From the NCBI GenBank assembly GCA_024693505.1, contig JAILKU010000102.1, forward strand, positions 1 to 45,126: a stretch of DNA of 45,126 bases, given 5' to 3'. The position numbers and the translations under genes are program-made. Positions 1-8,021 of the stretch are shown here, piece after piece (the first letter of the stretch is position 1; every line of letters starts with the position of its first letter). This DNA comes from Bacteroidaceae bacterium (GTDB lineage: Bacteria > Bacteroidota > Bacteroidia > Bacteroidales > Bacteroidaceae). The notes under the pieces were generated by a model. It ran no database searches. It saw only the letters and a list, made by a program, of their open reading frames with translations, and was not told where the DNA came from.

Positions 1-31
1 AATTAATTGTCCTAATTGTCCTAAATGTCCC
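1..31. repeat. 9-bp tandem repeat (AATTGTCCT)
   Basis: Three degenerate copies of AATTGTCCT lie head to tail at the window edge. No gene is visible in the first 560 bases. The stretch holds this repeat, a large GC-rich inverted repeat, a short TGCATTTT-type tract near 334-360, and a terminator hairpin. Confidence 0.6.
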
Positions 32-115
32 AGCTGCCAAAACAGGTGGTGTCGGATTCGCCGTATTGCCCTGTTTACGGGACTTCTCAGCTCAACTCCC
101 GAAGCAACGTGGCAT

Positions 116-266
116 GGCGCCAGCATTCCCCGCCCTTTTGATGGGAGGGGTAGGGGTGGGGTAAACACACAGTAAAAGCACCATTCATCACAATAGTCAT
201 TAGCATTACTCCCTGCCTACCCCACCCCTGCCCCTCCCCTTATAGGGGCGGGGAATGGGCTGGCGC
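116..266. repeat. GC-rich inverted repeat pair (CCCTCCC/GGGAGGG element)
   Basis: Two GC-rich elements of about 50 bp face each other (about 116-165 and 217-266), separated by about 50 bp. The arms share GGCGCCAGC, ATTCCCCGCCC, GGGAGGGG and GGGGTGGGGTA in inverted order with a few mismatches. The same family recurs at 24740-24782 and as a perfect pair at 36481-36631, so this is a dispersed repeat. Such a pair could fold into a long hairpin in DNA or RNA. No ORF or transposase is attached. Confidence 0.75.
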
Positions 267-365
267 GTCGCTACCCCTCAACGAAAACGATAACGTCAAC
301 GATTTGCTGTTAACCCAAGATTTTTGCAAATTTGCATTTTTGCATTTTGTGTTTTGCATATATAC

Positions 366-402
366 AACCAAAAAGAGCGGGCCTCATCACTGAGACCCGC
401 TC
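366..402 (-). terminator. Rho-independent terminator (minus strand)
   Basis: GAGCGGG at 375-381 pairs with CCCGCTC at 396-402. An inner CTCA/TGAG extension sits around a four-base loop. On the minus strand the stem is followed by TTTTTGG. It lies about 160 bp past the stop of the minus-strand remnant at 564-1106 and probably terminated that gene. Confidence 0.7.
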
Positions 403-563
403 CCTCACATTAATAACCTAAAACTTACTTGAGCTATGCGCAACATCGTCGCAAAGCCCGCTGGGCCGTTCTCCGCTTTCCGTGCCGTCCCGGCACCATA
501 CACGGCGACTCAGCAACATTATGTTGTGTTCTCACGCCATTGATATGTTTTTACGGTTCACAT

Positions 564-1106
564 TTACCTTATGAGTACCTTCTGTCCGCCACGGATGTAT
601 ATTCCCTTCCGGGCCTTGCCGACACGGCGTCCGGTGAGGTCGTAGATGTTTCCGTTTTCGTTAGTGTTAGCGACTTCGCTAACCTGTCGGATGGCGTTCT
701 CGGCATTCTCGTATCCGTTTGCGGTCTTCACCACCAGCTTGTGGTCTTGCAGCAGGACGGGCGTCTTGTCCTCGCCCAGCGTCTGCAGCCATACGGGTAC
801 CTCGCGCCCGGCCTGGAGCAGATAGCATATCTCGCCGCTGGCGAGTTGTTCCTCGGTCACCTTGGTGCCCTGCTTGGTGGGCATGGACCTCAGGTAGTAG
901 CAGTTGGTGAACTTGGTCAGCTCGCTGCTCGACTGGCGGATGATGGTGGAGCTGTTGACGATGTCCTCGGGCTCGACACTGGCGACGAGTACGTTCTCGC
1001 ACTCCAGCGGCGACTTGTTCCAGCCCATCAGGCCGCCGCGGTTGGTGGAACTGGGTGCATCGATCGTGATCGTGCTCAGGCAGTCCTTTATCTTGCAGGT
1101 GCCGTC
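564..1106 (-). pseudogene. C-terminal remnant of GLUG-type secreted protein
   Basis: About 180 codons read as the end of a secreted Bacteroidales protein. The first part (CKIKDCLSTITIDAP, then NRGGLMGW and CENVLVAS) resembles GLUG-type cell-surface repeats. A region with FTNCYYL, LASGEICYLLQ and VWLQTLG is typical of the tails of such proteins. The last 28 residues (GNIYDLTGRRV...KGIYIRGGQKVLIR) match the C-terminal signature of many Prevotella secreted proteins. The open frame continues upstream to about 1505, but that part is antisense to the AraC-type remnant and has no credible family features. There is no signal peptide, so the N-terminal part is missing. A terminator follows at 366-402. 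The exact left edge of homology (1106-1150) is a judgement by eye. Confidence 0.6.
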
Positions 1107-1119
1107 CAAGAGGCGGCCG

Positions 1120-1397
1120 CGGCGCTTCAAATTGCGCAGAAGAGAATCGGTGAGATGCTGGAAAACGGGGGAAAATTCCGAAATCTTGAGGAGTGGGCCA
1201 CGCAGAAGCGCGTCCAGCGCGCCTGCAGACTTATTCTCGACCATCCCGAGTTCACCATAGAGAGTATTGCTACCGATACTGGCTTCAGTTCGCCTCGCAC
1301 GTTCTACCGTAAGTTCCAGGCGGAGACCGGCATGTCTCCTACGGAATATCGAAACGTAGTGATGCGCGAGAAGAAGATGAAGCCCGCGCAGGATTAG
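1120..1397 (+). pseudogene. C-terminal remnant of AraC-type regulator
   Basis: About 90 codons encode the distal part of an AraC/XylS DNA-binding domain: RVQRACRLILDH, then the second helix-turn-helix FTIESIATDTGFSSPRTFYRKFQ, then GMSPTEYRN. The first helix-turn-helix is cut, and no sensor or dimerisation domain precedes it. The frame stays open back to 429, but the upstream translation is low-complexity antisense of the neighbouring remnant. An in-frame ATG exists at 1155, so a roughly 80-residue protein could be made, but it would lack the first recognition helix. It is best read as a broken gene. Its 5' end abuts the 5' end of the minus-strand remnant, suggesting a deletion across an old divergent promoter. 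Confidence 0.6.
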
Positions 1398-1398
1398 C

Positions 1399-1809
1399 AC
1401 TACACCTTGCGACAATGATTCATTTGCGGCTGTATCCCTGATGCAGCGCGCGACAGCTATGCCCGTGCGTCTGTATCCCTGTTGCACGGCGCAATAGGGC
1501 TGCAAAACGGTCTGTATCCCGGTTGCACGGCGCGACCCTTATATATATAATATGGTATTACGCGCGCGCGAGGCGACACCTCTCCAAACGCGCCAGGCGA
1601 ACCGTCGCACCACGCGACAAGTCTCCAATTTACTTTGACAAGGTATTTCCTAAAAGCGAAAGGTCTACAATTGAGCTAGACGCACTATTTCCTAAAGAGA
1701 CACCTCTCCTATCGCGAAAGACGCACTATTTTCTAAAGCGGAAGGTCTCCTATCGCGATAGATGCTGTATTTCCTAAAACGGAAGGTCTTCTATCGCGCT
1801 AGACGCCCA
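1399..1809. repeat. 41-bp-period degenerate tandem array 1
   Basis: Units begin at 1399, 1440, 1481, 1522, 1563, 1604, 1645, 1686, 1727 and 1768. CTGTATCCC recurs at 1430, 1471 and 1512. A TATTTCCTAAA-like block recurs at 1644, 1686, 1727 and 1768. TATCGCG recurs at 1710, 1751 and 1792. Cores such as GTCGCACCACGCGAC (1604) and CTATCGCGATAG (1750) are palindromic. The array fills the 412-nt gap between the AraC-type remnant and the stop codon of the DUF2207 gene, almost exactly ten units. Confidence 0.85.
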
Positions 1810-3429
1810 TTATCGGACGCCGCCACCGAAACCGCCGCCGCTGAATCCCCCTCCCCCGCTCCACGAGGCAGACCCGCCGCGTCCTGAAGCTCGCGCGGCG
1901 CGCTCAGCCTTGGCTAGCGCGGCTTGCGAGGTAGAATTGTGCAGCGTTGACCTGATGACCGGCAAAGTTGCATCGTCGGCCATCTGCTGTGCCACACTGT
2001 CCATGCCGAAATAGTCAGGATTGATCTTCTTCATGTCGGCTATCACCTGGTCAGCGATGCCGAACAGCGCGGCGTAGATCATATAGTCTTTCCAGAGCGA
2101 TAGTTCGCTGACAATACGTTCGCTGAGCAGCGAGAATTCCTTCAGATACTTGCGCAAGCCATACAGCCGCCGGACTTCCTCAATTTCGTCGTGATATTGG
2201 TAGAGAGACGTCTTCGTATGCAGTGTCTGCACGAAATTATCGGTAAAACTCTGATTGTATTTCCGTCGCATCCAGTTCTTGAGCTCCTGCGGCTCCAGTA
2301 TCTTGTCCGCGCCCGCCGCATGCTCGAAAATCTCGTGAACCATGGCAATGAGCTTGGGCGGCGGGGTGTCTGAGCTGATAGGATGAATAGCGAATACCGA
2401 TTTTGTCTTTCCCCGCGCGTCTGTATGCTGTTCGATGCTCACGCCGCCGATATCTATCAGTCTGAGAATGCATGCCGACAGGAGATTGTTATAATCCGCA
2501 GTCAGATAACTAAACGCGTTCAGCGCATTGTTGGCTGCCTGCAAATCACCGCCGTAGGGGATGTCGCGCCACCAGCTGAGGTCTTTGAAGACCTTGCGCC
2601 GCATGCGCCAGACATAATAGAAGTACAGGATGACCATCGCGAGCGGAAACAGGACGAAAAAGAGCACCAGCAGGAAGATTTCCCATGCGCTGGGTCCGCT
2701 ATCGCCCAGGTAGTCCGAATTCTCGAAGGCCGTGGCAGACAGCTCCTGGAATGTCCCTTCCGCGGCGTGCGACGGGGCGAAAAGGCCCTTAGCAAACCTT
2801 GCCATGACGATCATCGCGCTTCCTGATGAGAATGGCTCGCTGGTTTCGGCTACGATAGCGCCGCTGCGCAGATTGACTTCCCCGCGATACCTGAAAGCCC
2901 AGATGCTGGTGTTCTCGTCTGTCAGACGCGTCGTGTCCTGGGGCTCAATCGTCAGCAGCACGTGTTCCGGGCTCGGAGACAGGCCTTCTGCCACGAACAT
3001 GAAGTTAAATCCGTCTGCGTCAGTGAAGCTGCGCACCAGGCCGCTCAATCTATACGTGCAAACGTAAGTCCGCGCGCCCTGTTGACCTAAACCCCAGCAC
3101 AACTCGTATCCATTTCGCGTCGTAACGATGCCGCACCGCCCGGCCTTCTCGCTACGGCTGCGGTTGACGTCCCATGCACCTTCGAAGGTGTAACTGGAGC
3201 CGCTTTCGTCCGTTACCGACATGTCACTGAGTTCGCTATCGCCCAGGTTGCCCAGTACGATGTAAATTTCGGTTCCGCTACCGTCGATGTCCATCTGTCG
3301 CGTCTCGCGGATGAGCGCCGAGCCGTCCCGGCTGATGGTTACGTGGATATCCAGGTCGCGCAGGCGCGGTGCAGCCATGGCGCACGCCGCGACGAGGAGA
3401 AGAGTGAGGCTGATGAGTTGTCGCTTCAT
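1810..3429 (-). CDS. DUF2207 domain membrane protein
   Basis: The 539-residue protein has an N-terminal signal peptide (residues 1-19, ending near AMAA) and an extracytoplasmic N-terminal half of DUF2207 type (IHVTISRDGSALIRETRQM). One transmembrane segment follows at about 249-273, with basic residues WRMRRK after it. The cytoplasmic C-terminal half contains LWKDYMIYAALFGIADQVI, a sequence typical of this family. The last 27 residues are rich in Gly and Ser (GGGGFSGGGFGGGVR), as in many DUF2207 and TPM-domain proteins. The family's biochemical role is not established. The gene lies downstream of lemA on the same strand, a frequent pairing, and the two are probably co-transcribed across a 247-nt gap of 41-bp repeats. 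The ATG at 3427-3429 itself lies inside the first repeat unit. Confidence 0.85.
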   Translation of the reverse strand: MKRQLISLTLLLVAACAMAAPRLRDLDIHVTISRDGSALIRETRQMDIDGSGTEIYIVLGNLGDSELSDMSVTDESGSSYTFEGAWDVNRSRSEKAGRCGIVTTRNGYELCWGLGQQGARTYVCTYRLSGLVRSFTDADGFNFMFVAEGLSPSPEHVLLTIEPQDTTRLTDENTSIWAFRYRGEVNLRSGAIVAETSEPFSSGSAMIVMARFAKGLFAPSHAAEGTFQELSATAFENSDYLGDSGPSAWEIFLLVLFFVLFPLAMVILYFYYVWRMRRKVFKDLSWWRDIPYGGDLQAANNALNAFSYLTADYNNLLSACILRLIDIGGVSIEQHTDARGKTKSVFAIHPISSDTPPPKLIAMVHEIFEHAAGADKILEPQELKNWMRRKYNQSFTDNFVQTLHTKTSLYQYHDEIEEVRRLYGLRKYLKEFSLLSERIVSELSLWKDYMIYAALFGIADQVIADMKKINPDYFGMDSVAQQMADDATLPVIRSTLHNSTSQAALAKAERAARASGRGGSASWSGGGGFSGGGFGGGVR

Positions 3430-3679
3430 GAGATAGTGAGTCTGAGGGCTTAGTTGATATGTCGCATCATGCGAAGATGAGTCAGAGAGGGCAGGCGGTC
3501 ATTCGCGCCGTGAAATTGGGAGACGGAGCGGATAGGCTCGCGGTCGCGCCGGGAAATAGGAAGACGAAGCGGATAGGTGGCCAGATGCTATGAGATATCT
3601 GGCGTCTGAGTAGAAAGTTAAAGTCACGCGGTTTGGGATCAGGCGTCAGAATGGACAGCCGACCTATCGCGCTTCGTCA
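3421..3679. repeat. 41-bp-period degenerate tandem array 2
   Basis: Units start at 3421, 3462, 3503, 3544, 3585, 3626 and 3667 with no phase loss. Their first bases read TCGCTTCATGAGA, TCGCATCATGCGA, TCGCGCCGTGAAA, TCGCGCCGGGAAA, then two decayed units, then TCGCGCTTCGTCA. The array runs from the start codon of the DUF2207 gene (inside unit 1) to the stop codon of lemA (inside unit 7). The gap between the genes is 247 nt, six units. Confidence 0.85.
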
Positions 3680-4234
3680 ATTGAATACTTCCGTCAGATT
3701 TGGATAGCTCGACTTCTGCGCTTCGTCAACTTTCAGATATTCCTTCATGTCGAACTTCAGAATCGAGGCAACGAACGACGAGGGCCACTGTCGCACCATG
3801 CGATTCATCTTCGTAGCCGTATCATTATATATCATACGCGCGCGACGGACATTCTCCTCGAATTGTTTGACTCCCGCCTGGGTTTCAAGGAAGAGTTTGT
3901 CCGCTTTTAGCTCAGGATACGACTCGCCAATGGCAATGAGCCGCCCCATCACACTATTTAAGGCCTGCTGCTGGTCAGCTACCGAGGCAGGAGAGCTGAT
4001 ATCCTCCGCGCGACGTTGACGGATCACGTCGATGAGCGTTTGCGACTCGTGCTTGGCATACTGAGCCGCCAGTTGAGCGAGCGCGAGCAGTGCATCCCAG
4101 CGGGAATTCAACTGTACTTCAATCTGACCAAGCGCATTCTTACACATTTCGTCCAGATTGACGAGTGAGCGCTGCGTGGACACGAACCAGGCGATTGCAA
4201 CAACCGCGAGGATGATAAGGATAATTGCTGTCAT
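3677..4234 (-). CDS. lemA: LemA family protein
   Basis: The start used is the ATG at 4232-4234, giving 185 residues that begin MTAIILIILAVVAIAWFVS, a single N-terminal membrane anchor. A longer frame to 4318 adds 28 residues unlike the family and would read through the promoter. After the anchor the protein is helical, with the LemA pattern: VNLDEMCKNALGQIEVQLNSRWDALLALAQLA, then ESYPELKADKLFLETQ, then an EENVRRARMIYNDTATKMN-type segment. LemA proteins are membrane-anchored coiled-coil proteins of uncertain function, often next to TPM or DUF2207 genes, as here. A TACATTTG box lies about 40 bp upstream. The last codons overlap the 41-bp array. Confidence 0.9.
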   Translation of the reverse strand: MTAIILIILAVVAIAWFVSTQRSLVNLDEMCKNALGQIEVQLNSRWDALLALAQLAAQYAKHESQTLIDVIRQRRAEDISSPASVADQQQALNSVMGRLIAIGESYPELKADKLFLETQAGVKQFEENVRRARMIYNDTATKMNRMVRQWPSSFVASILKFDMKEYLKVDEAQKSSYPNLTEVFN

Positions 4235-4274
4235 GATAGTTTGTTTAGTGTGGTTGATTCTGTGAATTCTGTTG

Positions 4275-4282
4275 CAAATGTA
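4275..4282 (-). promoter_or_regulatory. Candidate -7 box for lemA
   Basis: On the minus strand this reads TACATTTG, matching the Bacteroidetes -7 consensus TAnnTTTG, about 40 nt before the lemA ATG. No clear TTTG -33 element lies at the usual distance, so the call rests on one box. Confidence 0.4.
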
Positions 4283-4408
4283 GCAAGATTGCGCGAGAAA
4301 GCAGGGCAACGGGCGCAAATATATCGCGTTATCTGCAGATTTTCGGTAGAAATAGTGCTATTTTGAACGAAAGTGGCGCGAAATATACAGAAATTCTTGG
4401 AGCTTGAG

Positions 4409-4690
4409 GTGTCGCGGGGCGCGAAAGGGCGGCTGGCGCGTCTGTCTCCGTGGCGCATCGCGCGGCAGGGAGGCGGTCGAATATGCTGATGGCTCGGATA
4501 AATCGGCAGGAAGTTTAATTCAGTAGCCTAAGGCTCGCATAAAGTAGATGCCATTCTAATTTGATAGCCTTAGGGTCGCGTAAAATGGAAAGGCGTTTCA
4601 TTCAATAGCTTCAGGCTCGGGTAAATAGAACTATGCGTCAGACGAGTCTATATCATGCTCGGATAAAGAGAATAGGAGTCGGTTTTAGTC
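4409..4690. repeat. 41-bp-period degenerate tandem array 3
   Basis: Units start at 4409, 4450, 4491, 4532, 4573 and 4614, with a one-base slip to 4656. Their cores are GTGTCGCGGGGCGCG, GTGGCGCATCGCGCG, GGCTCGGATAAA, GGCTCGCATAAA, GGGTCGCGTAAAA and GGCTCGGGTAAA. The array occupies the second half of the divergent lemA / AraC-type gap and ends just before the promoter at 4738. The interval 4283-4408 shows only weak traces of the repeat. Confidence 0.75.
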
Positions 4691-4739
4691 CCAATTGGGG
4701 GATTTAAACGAAGATATGATAAAATTTTATTCTATTTAC

Positions 4740-4770
4740 TTGGAAATAAACGCGGAAAATCGTAAATTTG
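4740..4770 (+). promoter_or_regulatory. Promoter of the small AraC-type gene
   Basis: A -33 element in ACTTGG (TTG at 4740-4742) is followed after 20 bp by TAAATTTG (4763-4770), a full match to the Bacteroidetes -7 consensus TAnnTTTG. Transcription would start near 4775, about 27 nt before the ATG at 4802. Confidence 0.7.
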
Positions 4771-4801
4771 CCCCGCAAACCAATTTAATTGTGCGAAAAC
4801 T

Positions 4802-5266
4802 ATGCAAGAAACAAAACCAATCACGCTCGACGAGATCTACATCAGCCCGTTCACGGCTCGCCGGGTTTACAGCGAAGACGGGGTTGTGAGCTGGATTCCA
4901 TTGAAAAGGAACCTGGAACCGACGGGAATAGCGCGGCTGGATTTCATTTTCCGCAGTTTCTCGGAAGGCAACGGCGATTTCGGATGGATCGCAGACCGCC
5001 TCGGCTGTACTAGGGCGGATATGTGGGGATGGGCGCGCGTAATGCTCGGAATGGACGCGCGGGATTTCCGTCACGCCTACAGGTTCCGTCTCGCAAATGA
5101 TCTGCTTCGCTTCACCTCGCTGCCGATAAGCGAAGTAGCGCGCCGGGCTGGCTTCAGCTCCGCGAGTCTGATGTGTCAGCAGTATATGAAGTACGAGCAC
5201 TGCTCGCCAGAGGAAGTCAGACGCACCAGCCGCCTACCGATGGACGAAGACAGGTTCAGAATCTAA
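4802..5266 (+). CDS. Stand-alone AraC-type DNA-binding protein
   Basis: The 154-residue protein has an AraC-like domain in its C-terminal two thirds: FGWIADRLGCTRADMWGWARVMLG as a first helix-turn-helix, FRHAYRFRLANDLLRFTSLPISEVARRAGFSSASLM as linker helix and second helix-turn-helix, and CSPEEVRR as the usual tail. The N-terminal 50 residues are too short for a cupin sensor domain, so the protein lacks a recognisable ligand-binding part. It is flanked on both sides by 41-bp repeat arrays and precedes the GH35-GH31-GH92 operon by 373 nt. It is therefore a candidate regulator of that operon, possibly through the repeats; this is inference. The start at 4802 sits at the right distance from a consensus promoter. 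Confidence 0.75.
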   Translation: MQETKPITLDEIYISPFTARRVYSEDGVVSWIPLKRNLEPTGIARLDFIFRSFSEGNGDFGWIADRLGCTRADMWGWARVMLGMDARDFRHAYRFRLANDLLRFTSLPISEVARRAGFSSASLMCQQYMKYEHCSPEEVRRTSRLPMDEDRFRI

Positions 5267-5278
5267 CGCAGACTGAGT

Positions 5279-5622
5279 GTCGCGCCATGCGTCAGGAAGT
5301 CTATTAGCTCTGTATCCCTGTCGCAGCATGCGATAGTAAGTCTATTGGCTCAGTATACCTGTCGCATCATGCGATAGTTCGTCTATTAGCTCAGACTCAT
5401 CGTCGCGCCTCGCGACAGGAAGTCTATCAGCTCAGTATCCCTGTCGCGCCATGCGCCAGGAAGTCCTTTAAGTTTTTTTCCCTTCCGCGCCAAGCGATAA
5501 GAAGACGATTAAGTTTTTTTCCCTTTAGCGCCAAGAGTTAGAAAGACCTTTAAGTTTTTTTCACATCCGCGCCAAGCGATAAGAAGATGATTAAGTTTTT
5601 TTCCCTTTCGCGCCAAGAAATA
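5279..5622. repeat. 41-bp-period tandem array 4 (best conserved)
   Basis: Eight full units and part of a ninth begin at 5279, 5320, 5361, 5402, 5443, 5484, 5525, 5566 and 5607, each exactly 41 bp. The first five have cores such as TCGCAGCATGCGA, TCGCATCATGCGA and TCGCGCCTCGCGA (TCGC-N5-GCGA palindromes) and tails like GCTCAGTATCCCT. The last four share CGCGCCAAGCGATAAGAAGA followed by TTTAAGTTTTTTTCCCT. The array fills the gap between the AraC-type gene and the GH35 gene and ends 17 nt before its ATG. No other promoter is visible there; the repeated TAAGTTTT is a near match to TAnnTTTG. Confidence 0.95.
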
Positions 5623-5639
5623 ATTAAATCTCAAGAAAT

Positions 5640-8021
5640 ATGAAACTAAAGTTATCGATAATCGGCATGCTGGTAGCTCTGTTGAGCTCGTGCACGTCGC
5701 GACACCACACCTTCACCGCTGGAGAAGGTACTTTCCTCCTCGACGGAGAGCCTATCGTCGTCAAAGCCGCCGAGCTCCACTATCCGCGAATCCCACGCCA
5801 GTATTGGGAGCATCGCATCAGGATGTGCAAAGCCCTCGGCATGAACACTATCTGCATCTACGTATTCTGGAACATCCACGAGCAGGCCGAGGGAAAATTC
5901 GACTTTACAGGCAATCTGGACGTGTCGGAGTTCTGTCGCGTCGCGCGCAAGCTCGGCATGTACGTCATTGTCCGTCCCGGACCCTACGTCTGCGCCGAAT
6001 GGGAGATGGGAGGCCTGCCGTGGTGGCTTCTGAGGAAAAAAGACATCAAGTTGCGCGATCTCGACCCGGACTTCATGCAACGGGTCAAGATTTTTGAGGA
6101 AAAAGTGGGCGAACAACTCAAACCGCTCACGATTCAGAACGGTGGACCCATCATTATGGTTCAAGTGGAGAACGAGTATGGCTCCTACGGCGAGAACAAG
6201 CCATACGTGGCCGAAATCCGTGACTGCCTCCGCAGTATCTACGGCGACGAGATGACTCTCTTCCAGTGCGACTGGGCCTCTAACTTCGAAAAGAACGGGC
6301 TCGACGATCTGACGTGGACAATGAACTTCGGAACCGGCTCGGATATTGATCAACAGTTCCGACGGCTCGGCGAGCTGCGCCCTGACGCTCCCCGCATGTG
6401 CAGCGAGTTCTGGAGCGGGTGGTTTGACAAGTGGGGCGCCCGACACGAGACACGCCCGGCACGCGATATGGTCGCCGGCATCGACGAAATGCTCTCCAAA
6501 GGCATCAGCTTCTCTCTCTACATGACGCACGGGGGCACCAGCTTCGGCCACTGGGCCGGCGCGAACAGCCCCGGCTTCGCCCCCGACGTCACATCCTATG
6601 ACTACGACGCGCCGATCAACGAGAGCGGACAGCCGACCGAGAAATACTGGGAACTGCGCAAAACGATGGAAAAGTATAACGGAGATCAGCCCATGCCCGA
6701 CGTGCCAGAGCCGCCGATGCCCGTCATCAGCGTGCCGCAGTTCGAACTCGGCGAATTTGTTCCCCTCGCATACGGATGCAGCGAGGCTGGCGCGCCAGAC
6801 GACCCGTCGGACCTCACATTCGAAAGCCACGGCCTCGGGTGGGGCTCGATGTACTACGCGACAGAGCTCCCCGAGCTGCAGCAGCCGAGCCGCCTCACGC
6901 TCAACGTCCACGACTACGCCCAGGTCTTCATCAACGACCGCTTCATCGGCAAAATCGACCGCGTGAAGAACGAAAAGAGCATCACCCTGCCTCCTGCCGC
7001 GAAAGGAGACAAGCTGCAGATCCTGGTCGAGGCAATGGGACGGATTAATTTCGGTCGCGCCATAAAAGACTATAAAGGAATCGTCGGCGATGTCAGGATC
7101 GAGACGGAAACAGACGGACAGCAGGCGAGCTATACCCTCCGCGACTGGAAAAAGTGGTGCATCCCCGACGATTACAGCGTCGCTGCCCGCGCACTTGGCA
7201 ACCAAGCCGCCAGCAAAGACGGCAACGACCCCCGCAACACACTCCAGCAGGAATGCAAAGCCTGGGGCACCCGCGGATACTATCGCGGACACTTCAGCCT
7301 GACGAAAGTGGGCGACACCTTCCTCAACTTCGAGAAATGGGGAAAGGGAGAAGTCTACGTCAACGGTCATGCCATGGGGCGATTCTGGTCGATAGGCCCG
7401 CAACAGACGCTATACGTCCCGGGTTGCTGGCTCAGGAAGGGACAGAACGAAATCGTCGTCCTTGACATCGTCGGGCCGCGCGAAACCGTCACCTGGGGAC
7501 AGGCCGAGCCGGAGCTGAACAAACTACAGCTCGAGAAGTCCGGGAAGCACAATAGCATCGGCGATAAGCCCGACCTGAACAGCGCCACCCCCGTCGCGAC
7601 AGGAAACTTCAAGCCTGGCAGCACCTGGCAGACCGTAAACTTCCCCGCTACCGCAACTGGGCGCTACCTAGCCATTGAGTGCCGCTCCACTCAGAAAGCG
7701 GACGACTTTGTAGCCATCGCGGAGCTGTATCTGAAGAATCCCGCAGGAAAGCGAATCAGCCGCGAGACGTGGACGACAAAGTACGCCGACTCGGAAGCCG
7801 AGAGCGGCAATCACACGGGCGACAAAGTGTTCGACCTGCAGGAATCCACCTACTGGCAGACCGAAAAAGACCTCCCCTGCCCTCATCTGCTCGTCATCGA
7901 CCTCGGCAGCACGCAGGAAGTCTCAGCTCTCGAGTATCTCCCTTGCCAGGAGCAGGGGAATCCCGGCAGCGTCAGGGAATACCGCATCTACATCGCAGAT
8001 TTTAAAGAACTCAACCCATGA
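5640..8021 (+). CDS. GH35 beta-galactosidase, lipoprotein
   Basis: The 793-residue product starts with a lipoprotein signal (MKLKLSIIGMLVALLSSC), so it should be anchored at Cys18 in the outer or inner membrane. The catalytic barrel follows: AELHYPRIPRQYWEHRI, then GPYVCAEWEMGGLPWWL, then VQVENEYGSYG with the likely acid/base Glu179, and CSEFWSGWFDKWG with the likely nucleophile Glu256. Family GH35 hydrolyses terminal beta-galactosides. After two beta-sandwich segments (for example GYYRGHFSLTKVGDTFLNFEKWGKGEVYVNGHAMGRFW) the C-terminal 150 residues resemble an F5/8 type C (discoidin) sugar-binding domain. The stop codon overlaps the GH31 start (ATGA), indicating translational coupling. Regulation may involve the upstream 41-bp array. 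Confidence 0.93.
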   Translation: MKLKLSIIGMLVALLSSCTSRHHTFTAGEGTFLLDGEPIVVKAAELHYPRIPRQYWEHRIRMCKALGMNTICIYVFWNIHEQAEGKFDFTGNLDVSEFCRVARKLGMYVIVRPGPYVCAEWEMGGLPWWLLRKKDIKLRDLDPDFMQRVKIFEEKVGEQLKPLTIQNGGPIIMVQVENEYGSYGENKPYVAEIRDCLRSIYGDEMTLFQCDWASNFEKNGLDDLTWTMNFGTGSDIDQQFRRLGELRPDAPRMCSEFWSGWFDKWGARHETRPARDMVAGIDEMLSKGISFSLYMTHGGTSFGHWAGANSPGFAPDVTSYDYDAPINESGQPTEKYWELRKTMEKYNGDQPMPDVPEPPMPVISVPQFELGEFVPLAYGCSEAGAPDDPSDLTFESHGLGWGSMYYATELPELQQPSRLTLNVHDYAQVFINDRFIGKIDRVKNEKSITLPPAAKGDKLQILVEAMGRINFGRAIKDYKGIVGDVRIETETDGQQASYTLRDWKKWCIPDDYSVAARALGNQAASKDGNDPRNTLQQECKAWGTRGYYRGHFSLTKVGDTFLNFEKWGKGEVYVNGHAMGRFWSIGPQQTLYVPGCWLRKGQNEIVVLDIVGPRETVTWGQAEPELNKLQLEKSGKHNSIGDKPDLNSATPVATGNFKPGSTWQTVNFPATATGRYLAIECRSTQKADDFVAIAELYLKNPAGKRISRETWTTKYADSEAESGNHTGDKVFDLQESTYWQTEKDLPCPHLLVIDLGSTQEVSALEYLPCQEQGNPGSVREYRIYIADFKELNP

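Noticed and set aside
429..1119. Plus-strand frame upstream of the AraC-type remnant
   Set aside because: Only the last 90 codons look like a protein family. The rest is the complement of the secreted-protein remnant.
4231..4458. 75-codon minus-strand frame overlapping the lemA start
   Set aside because: It covers the lemA promoter region and repeat traces, and the peptide has no family features.
5279..5622. CRISPR array
   Set aside because: The units are contiguous with a 41-bp period, there is no invariant repeat alternating with unique spacers, and no cas genes are present.
5652..7403. 583-codon open frame antisense to GH35, and similar long frames opposite gltB (40790-42055) and pepD (14812-15591)
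   Set aside because: The opposite strand carries clear catalytic motifs; the antisense translations are low in recognisable structure.
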